Shown here one piece after another: positions 59,862 through 64,000 of a stretch of DNA of 64,000 nt. The notes beneath the pieces are model-generated. The model was not told the origin of the DNA, searched no databases, and saw nothing but the letters and a program-made list of their open reading frames with translations. A program made the position numbers and the translations under genes. The number at the start of each line of letters is the position of its first letter. Within the stretch, counting starts at the first letter, position 1. Source of the stretch: Oscillospiraceae bacterium (GTDB lineage: Bacteria > Bacillota > Clostridia > Oscillospirales > Oscillospiraceae); contig JAFSZH010000021.1 of assembly GCA_017455685.1 (NCBI GenBank), forward strand, positions 1 through 64,000. The letters are read 5' to 3'.

Positions 59862-61544
59862 TTATACCTCCACCGGCCCCCGGCGGTCCTGGAAAAGATA
59901 GACCCGGGTCTCGTAAGGTCTGGTGACAAAGCCGTTGTTTTCCACCTTGTCCCCATGGCTCCGGAGGATCAGCTGACCCTTTTTCAGATCGTAGCCCCTG
60001 GGGGCCCGGAACTTCACCGGGTCCGGAGAATAGGAGCAGATCACCAGCAGCCGCTGGGCCTTGCTGCGCCGCTCATAAACGAACAGCTTGCGGCTGAGAG
60101 GATAGTACATTTTGAACGTACCGTAGCGCACGACCGGCAGCGTGGAGCGCAGTTCCGCGGCCCGACGGTAGAAGTTCAGCAGAGATTCCGGGTCGTCTTC
60201 CTGGGCCGCCACGTTGATCTCCGGGTAATTCGGGTTTACATAAAACCATGGCTTCCCCTCCGTGAAGCCGGCGTTCTCGCTGTCGTCCCACTGCATGGGC
60301 GTCCGGGCGGACTCCCGGGTGGCCTGCCAGATGCGCTCCATCCGCTTCTGCTCCGGCTGGTTGGCTCTGAAGGAGTGGTAGTTGTTGATGGTCTGCACGT
60401 CCTCGTACATGTCGATGCTCTTGAGCCGGATGTTGGTCATGCCGATCTCCTGGCCCTGGTAAATGATGGGCGTGCCCTGCTGGAACAGGTAGGACGCCGC
60501 CAGGGATTTCCCGCTCTCCACCCGGTACTTCTCGCTGCCGTATCGGCTGATGATCCGGGGATGGTCATGGTTTTCCAGGTAGAGGAAATTCCAGCCCCTG
60601 CCCCGGAGGGCGTCCTGCCAGTGGCGCCAGATGTGCTTGAGCTTCAGGAGAGAAAAGGGATGGTGCACATAGTCGATGAGGATGCAGTCCCCTTCCATGC
60701 ACTGGAACGGGATCATCATGTCCAGCTCGGGCCGCTTGCCGCCGATGAACTGCAGCGCCCGCCGGGCGGTGACAAGAGGCGCTTCACCGATGGTGACGCA
60801 GTCGTACTGATCCAGCACGTCCCGGAACTCCATCAGATACTCGTGGAGATGGGGGCCGTTGGAATAATGGGTGATGCCCTTGGCAGCGGGCATGAGGAAG
60901 AAGCCGTTGGGAAGGTCCTTGTCCTTGGAAATGAAGGTGATCACGTCCTCCCGGAAGCCGTCCACGCCCATATCCAGCCAGAAGCGCATGATTTTTTTGA
61001 CCTCGTCCCGGACCCGGGGATTGTCCATGTTCAGGTCCGCCTGCTTGATGGCGAAGAGGTGGAGATAGTACTCCTTCCGCTCCTCGTCGTACTGCCAGGC
61101 CTTTCCCTCGAACATGCTGTCCCAGTTGTTGGGCAGGGTACCGTCCCGCTTGGGCTTGCGCCAGATGTAGTAATCCGTGTAGGGCTCCTCCCGCCGGCGG
61201 CTGGCCTGGAACCAGGGGTGCTCGTCGCTGGTGTGGTTCACCACCAGGTCCATGATCACCCGCATCCCCCGCTGGTGGGCCCCGTCCAGGACCTTTTTGA
61301 AGGCCTCCATGCCGCCGTATTCCCCGGAGATGTCCATGTAGTCCATCACGTCGTAGCCGTAGTCCGCGTTGGGCGACGGATACAGCGGAGAGAACCAGAT
61401 GGCGTCCACGTGCAGGGATTTGATGTAGTCCAGCTTTTCATAGACCCCCATCAGATCCCCCACTCCGTCGCCGTCGCTGTCCTTGAAGCTCCGGGGCCAG
61501 ATCTGATAAAAGACCGCGTCCTTATACCAGTATGTACGCTCCAT
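59862..61544 (-). CDS. GH13 alpha-glucosidase (oligo-1,6-glucosidase type)
   Basis: 560 residues, cytoplasmic. The GH13 set is present: DLVVNHTSDEHPWF; GVDGFREDV with nucleophile Asp200; acid/base Glu254 in TIGEAPL; and ENHDHPR with Asp327. The start WYKDAVFYQIWPRSFKDSDGDGVGD and length match oligo-1,6-glucosidase, sucrase-isomaltase-like and trehalose-6-phosphate hydrolase enzymes, which cannot be told apart here. AAGGAG precedes the ATG. Last gene of the TPR-DUF4037-DUF2804 unit, 29 bp downstream. Confidence 0.9.
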   Translation of the reverse strand: MERTYWYKDAVFYQIWPRSFKDSDGDGVGDLMGVYEKLDYIKSLHVDAIWFSPLYPSPNADYGYDVMDYMDISGEYGGMEAFKKVLDGAHQRGMRVIMDLVVNHTSDEHPWFQASRRREEPYTDYYIWRKPKRDGTLPNNWDSMFEGKAWQYDEERKEYYLHLFAIKQADLNMDNPRVRDEVKKIMRFWLDMGVDGFREDVITFISKDKDLPNGFFLMPAAKGITHYSNGPHLHEYLMEFRDVLDQYDCVTIGEAPLVTARRALQFIGGKRPELDMMIPFQCMEGDCILIDYVHHPFSLLKLKHIWRHWQDALRGRGWNFLYLENHDHPRIISRYGSEKYRVESGKSLAASYLFQQGTPIIYQGQEIGMTNIRLKSIDMYEDVQTINNYHSFRANQPEQKRMERIWQATRESARTPMQWDDSENAGFTEGKPWFYVNPNYPEINVAAQEDDPESLLNFYRRAAELRSTLPVVRYGTFKMYYPLSRKLFVYERRSKAQRLLVICSYSPDPVKFRAPRGYDLKKGQLILRSHGDKVENNGFVTRPYETRVYLFQDRRGPVEV

Positions 61545-61573
61545 GATTCCGTCTCCTTCCCGGAAAGCGCCTG

Positions 61574-62560
61574 TCAGCGGCGCTCCTCCGCCTGTTCGAT
61601 GACAAAATGGTTGTTCTCCAGAATGTACTCCGCTCCGTCGGATAGCTTCACCTTTCCGTAGATCTTGCCGAAGAGCTGATGGATCTTCTCCTCCCCGCCC
61701 AGATAGCCGATGCGCTCATAGTTGTCAAAGGTGGGGTAAAACTCCAGATGCAGCCGGCGCTGTTCGTCGGAGATCCGCCAGGGCTGCCGAAGATCGTCCT
61801 CTCTGTATTTGAAATAGACCTTGCCCAGCTTCTGCAGCTTTCCGTTGAAGAAAAGGGCGTTTTCCGTGATCTCCTCGTCGGGGCCGAAGTCCTCGCCCAG
61901 GTTCAGCGCCAGATAGCCGTCCTCGGTGCGGAAGCCGCCCACGGCCCAGATCCGGCTGGTGGAAAAGGGCAGCACGCCCCGGTCGCTGGAGAGCGCCGCC
62001 GCCGTATCCTCCGTGAGGCGGTAGTCCAGCTTATGCATGTGGATATGGCCGCTGAATTCCGGAAAAACCTTTTTGTACTGGTACAGGAACCGGGCATACT
62101 TCCCAAAGGGCACCGCCACGGCGATGGCGTCCCCGGTATCCGGAAAGATCAGCTCCGCGTCGAAGCGATCGGAACGGACCGTGACCTGCCGGACCGCGCC
62201 GTCATAGCTGATGGAGAGGAACAGCCCGTCGTCCTCGTATTTCAGCGTATGGGGCTCGCCGGGCGAGAAATCCAGGTCCAGGCTATCTCCGGGAAAGCGG
62301 AACCGCTTGCCGGAGACGTACTTTTCTCCGGTGTCGAAATCCACCAGCGTCACCGCCACGCGGCCGCCGCCGGGGCCGTGGCCGTAGTAGACCTGAAAGG
62401 TGAAGCGGGGATTGGATACCCGGTAGCACTCCCACTCCCGCAGCCGGGAGGATGGGCGCAGGGGTTTGTTGTATTCAAACACGTCCCGGCTGGCCCAGCG
62501 GGATTCCCACAGGCGTCCCCTGTCCGTCAGCATGGGCTGGCGGCCGTTCTCTTCCGACAT
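61574..62560 (-). CDS. DUF2804-family protein
   Basis: 328 residues from the ATG at 62560, spaced six bases from GGAGGG; an ATG two codons earlier directly abuts it. All-beta protein with SSRLREWECYRVSNPRFTFQVYY, a tandem beta-sandwich pattern, and KLSDGAEYILENNHFVIEQ at the end. The family resembles a carbohydrate or lipid-binding sandwich of unknown role. In the operon it lies between DUF4037 and an alpha-glucosidase; the partnership suggests a glycan-related role but proves nothing. Confidence 0.8.
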   Translation of the reverse strand: MSEENGRQPMLTDRGRLWESRWASRDVFEYNKPLRPSSRLREWECYRVSNPRFTFQVYYGHGPGGGRVAVTLVDFDTGEKYVSGKRFRFPGDSLDLDFSPGEPHTLKYEDDGLFLSISYDGAVRQVTVRSDRFDAELIFPDTGDAIAVAVPFGKYARFLYQYKKVFPEFSGHIHMHKLDYRLTEDTAAALSSDRGVLPFSTSRIWAVGGFRTEDGYLALNLGEDFGPDEEITENALFFNGKLQKLGKVYFKYREDDLRQPWRISDEQRRLHLEFYPTFDNYERIGYLGGEEKIHQLFGKIYGKVKLSDGAEYILENNHFVIEQAEERR

Positions 62561-62562
62561 GC

Positions 62563-63474
62563 TCATCCCTCCATTACGTGCAGCGCGGCGATCTCGCCGT
62601 TTTCGATCCGCTCCATGACCTCGTAGGCATGGGGCTCCAGATAGTCCCAGTGCCCGTCGGTGAGCCCCTGGGCTGTCAGTTCCCGGATGACGGCGGCGCT
62701 GACCGCTTCGATGGCGTCCTCCGAGGGCGATGCGAGGATGCCCTCCAGCGCGTCGGCCAGCTCCGCCAGCACCGGCAGCTCCCGCATGGCCCGGAAGGCC
62801 CATTTATAATAGGGCATGTGGCGCCGGTTCAGCAGGAACACCATGCCCAGACATTCCCGGACGAACTCCCCCGCAGCCAGGCGGGCGGCGCCCTCCTCCC
62901 CGTGGCGGCGGCAGCGGGTAAAATTGTACTGCCCCGACTGGGCCATCAGCGCGGCCCGGGCGGCGATCTTCTTGCGCCGCACGTCCTCGGGCATGCCGGT
63001 CTCGATCTCCCGCCGGAGCCGGGTGAATTCCCCGAGGCCGTCAAAAAACACTTCTCCCGCCGCGGCCTCCGCCAGGGCGTGGGAGGGCAGGGCCAGCCAC
63101 TGCCGCCAGCTCTCCGGAGCCCCGGGGCCGCCGGTGAGGGGCAGGAAAAAGCCCTCTATGGTCTTTACGCCGTAGCGTCCGTCCCCCTGCCGGCTCCGGT
63201 GCTCCGTGGGCACCCCGCGAAACTCCCGGGGCAGCCGGTCGTAGACGGCCGAAAGACGGAACAGCTCCTTCTCCGGTGTGTCGCCGGGAAGGAACAGCAT
63301 GCAGCCGGCGGCGTAGGCGTGGTCGTGGGAGATCTCGTCGTCGTAGCCCAGGCAGTCCGACCCGGCCCCGCAGAGGCCCGCCGCCGTCCGTTCCAGAAGC
63401 TCGGGGCACTGCGCCTCCATGGCAGGGCGCAGGGCCTCTTCCCAGAACAGCCGGGAAAGCTCAAGTCCCTTCAT
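62563..63474 (-). CDS. DUF4037-domain protein with nucleotidyltransferase-like N-terminus
   Basis: 303 residues. The N-terminal half has GAGSDCLGYDDEISHDHAYAAG, a pattern like the GS-x(9-12)-DxD core of nucleotidyltransferases with an extra His. The C-terminal half (about 150-300) is helical with YNFTRCRRHGE and HMPYYKWAFRAMRELP. Overlaps the TPR gene by 14 bp and the DUF2804 gene follows two bases after its stop, so all are co-translated. Possible small-molecule or RNA nucleotidyltransferase, or an antitoxin-like partner; not determined. Confidence 0.8.
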   Translation of the reverse strand: MKGLELSRLFWEEALRPAMEAQCPELLERTAAGLCGAGSDCLGYDDEISHDHAYAAGCMLFLPGDTPEKELFRLSAVYDRLPREFRGVPTEHRSRQGDGRYGVKTIEGFFLPLTGGPGAPESWRQWLALPSHALAEAAAGEVFFDGLGEFTRLRREIETGMPEDVRRKKIAARAALMAQSGQYNFTRCRRHGEEGAARLAAGEFVRECLGMVFLLNRRHMPYYKWAFRAMRELPVLAELADALEGILASPSEDAIEAVSAAVIRELTAQGLTDGHWDYLEPHAYEVMERIENGEIAALHVMEG

Positions 63475-64000
63475 AGATCATCTCCGCCCTTTCCTCCAGC
63501 TCGTCGGCGTCCGCCTGCCGGCCCAGGGCCGCGAACGCCCCGGCGCATTTCTGCGCCGTGTGGGCGTAGTAGCCGTCCCAGCGCATCTCCGGGTCGTCGA
63601 AGCACGCCATGGCTTTGTCAAGACATTCGTTCACCCGCTCGTCCTCCCGGTCCTGCCGGGCGTAGAGCTGCGCCAAGTTTACATAACTCGTCCCCAGATC
63701 GGGGTGATGGTCCAGCTTTTCCAGCACGGAGATGGCCATGCGGATATGCTCCTCCGCCTGTGAGAACTCCCCGCAGTCGGCCAGCGACGCCGACAGATTG
63801 TTGAACAGCGCCGCGAACCGGTAGTCCCCGGCGTCCAGCCGCCGGAGGTAACAGCCGTAGGCCTTCTGATAGATGGGAACGGCCTCCCGGGCGCGGCCGA
63901 AGGCGGCCAGACCCGTGGCGCCGCTGATGAGGATGGTGCCCCGGCTCATGTCCCCCACGTCCAGCTCTGAGAGCAGCTCCTGCGTCCGCTGCCAGGCCAG
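63461..64000 (-). CDS. Tetratricopeptide-repeat protein (5' end outside window)
   Basis: Frame open to the window edge; at least 179 residues are visible. TPR helices: FGRAREAVPIYQKAYGCYLRR, FAALFNNLSASLADCGEFSQAEEHIRMAI, and TSYVNLAQLYARQ. A scaffold or sensor protein, probably a partner of the DUF4037 protein whose gene overlaps its stop. The true start is not in the window; an internal GTG at 63958 is not the start. Confidence 0.82.
   Translation of the reverse strand: MAWQRTQELLSELDVGDMSRGTILISGATGLAAFGRAREAVPIYQKAYGCYLRRLDAGDYRFAALFNNLSASLADCGEFSQAEEHIRMAISVLEKLDHHPDLGTSYVNLAQLYARQDREDERVNECLDKAMACFDDPEMRWDGYYAHTAQKCAGAFAALGRQADADELEERAEMIYEGT

Larger units (their letters stand above)
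52832..63686. repeat. Dispersed 10-bp motif TTATGTAAAC (eight copies here, one at 31188)
   Basis: Exact copies begin at 52832, 54329, 56990, 57227, 57456, 58625, 60234 and 63677 (either strand; one intergenic), plus 31188. Flanks are not conserved. See findings. Confidence 0.6.

Overview
The window comes from a GC-rich, low-GC-phylum-type anaerobe, most likely a gut Clostridia member of the Oscillospiraceae group. That placement is an inference. It rests on strong GGAGG ribosome sites, LytR-CpsA-Psr and PlsY proteins, a class A flavodiiron protein, cohesin and dockerin modules, an Lgt and a threonine synthase of clostridial look, and occasional TTG starts. I see no rRNA, tRNA, CRISPR array, transposase or phage gene. 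No stretch above 300 bp lacks a gene; the gaps hold mainly promoters, terminators and operator-like repeats.

Layout. 1-3.9 kb (minus): the start of an SPFH/HflK-like gene, then a two-gene unit encoding a dockerin-tagged peptidoglycan glucosaminidase and a membrane-anchored cohesin protein. 3.9-34 kb: a large cell-surface polysaccharide locus. One minus-strand operon (promoter near 20.5 kb) carries WbqC-like, PIG-L deacetylase, four GT4, one GT2 and a Wzx-type flippase. A second (promoter near 11.98 kb) carries five tightly coupled genes matching the complete WbpA-I-B-D-E route to UDP-ManNAc3NAcA, plus an acyltransferase and a membrane-anchored LRR-like protein. Further right are a plus-strand GT2 and UDP-glucose dehydrogenase, the initiating sugar phosphotransferase, two membrane GT-C proteins around a small XRE regulator (an AT-rich islet with two matching operators), a second LRR-like paralogue, twin GT14 enzymes, a GT2 and an LCP ligase. 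No obvious Wzy polymerase is visible.

34-46 kb: plsY, flavodiiron protein, a 1276-residue FN3/Ig surface protein, and a minus operon thrC - proposed homoserine kinase - esterase - ATP-grasp, divergent from a heavy-metal/Mn-type permease.

46-52.8 kb: a LysR-controlled operon of MFS transporter, two paralogous uroporphyrinogen-decarboxylase-family proteins and an SLC13 permease. Two T-N11-A boxes sit where a LysR activator would be expected. This looks like an uncharacterised uptake-and-catabolism system.

52.8-64 kb: gtrA, then galK, lgt, MFS, GH2 and a membrane protein (a likely galactoside-use unit on the plus strand), facing a minus operon of TPR, DUF4037, DUF2804 and GH13. A 10-bp motif, TTATGTAAAC, recurs far more often here than base composition predicts.

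All assignments were made by reading the sequence; no database search was run. Domain boundaries and membrane-segment counts are estimates.
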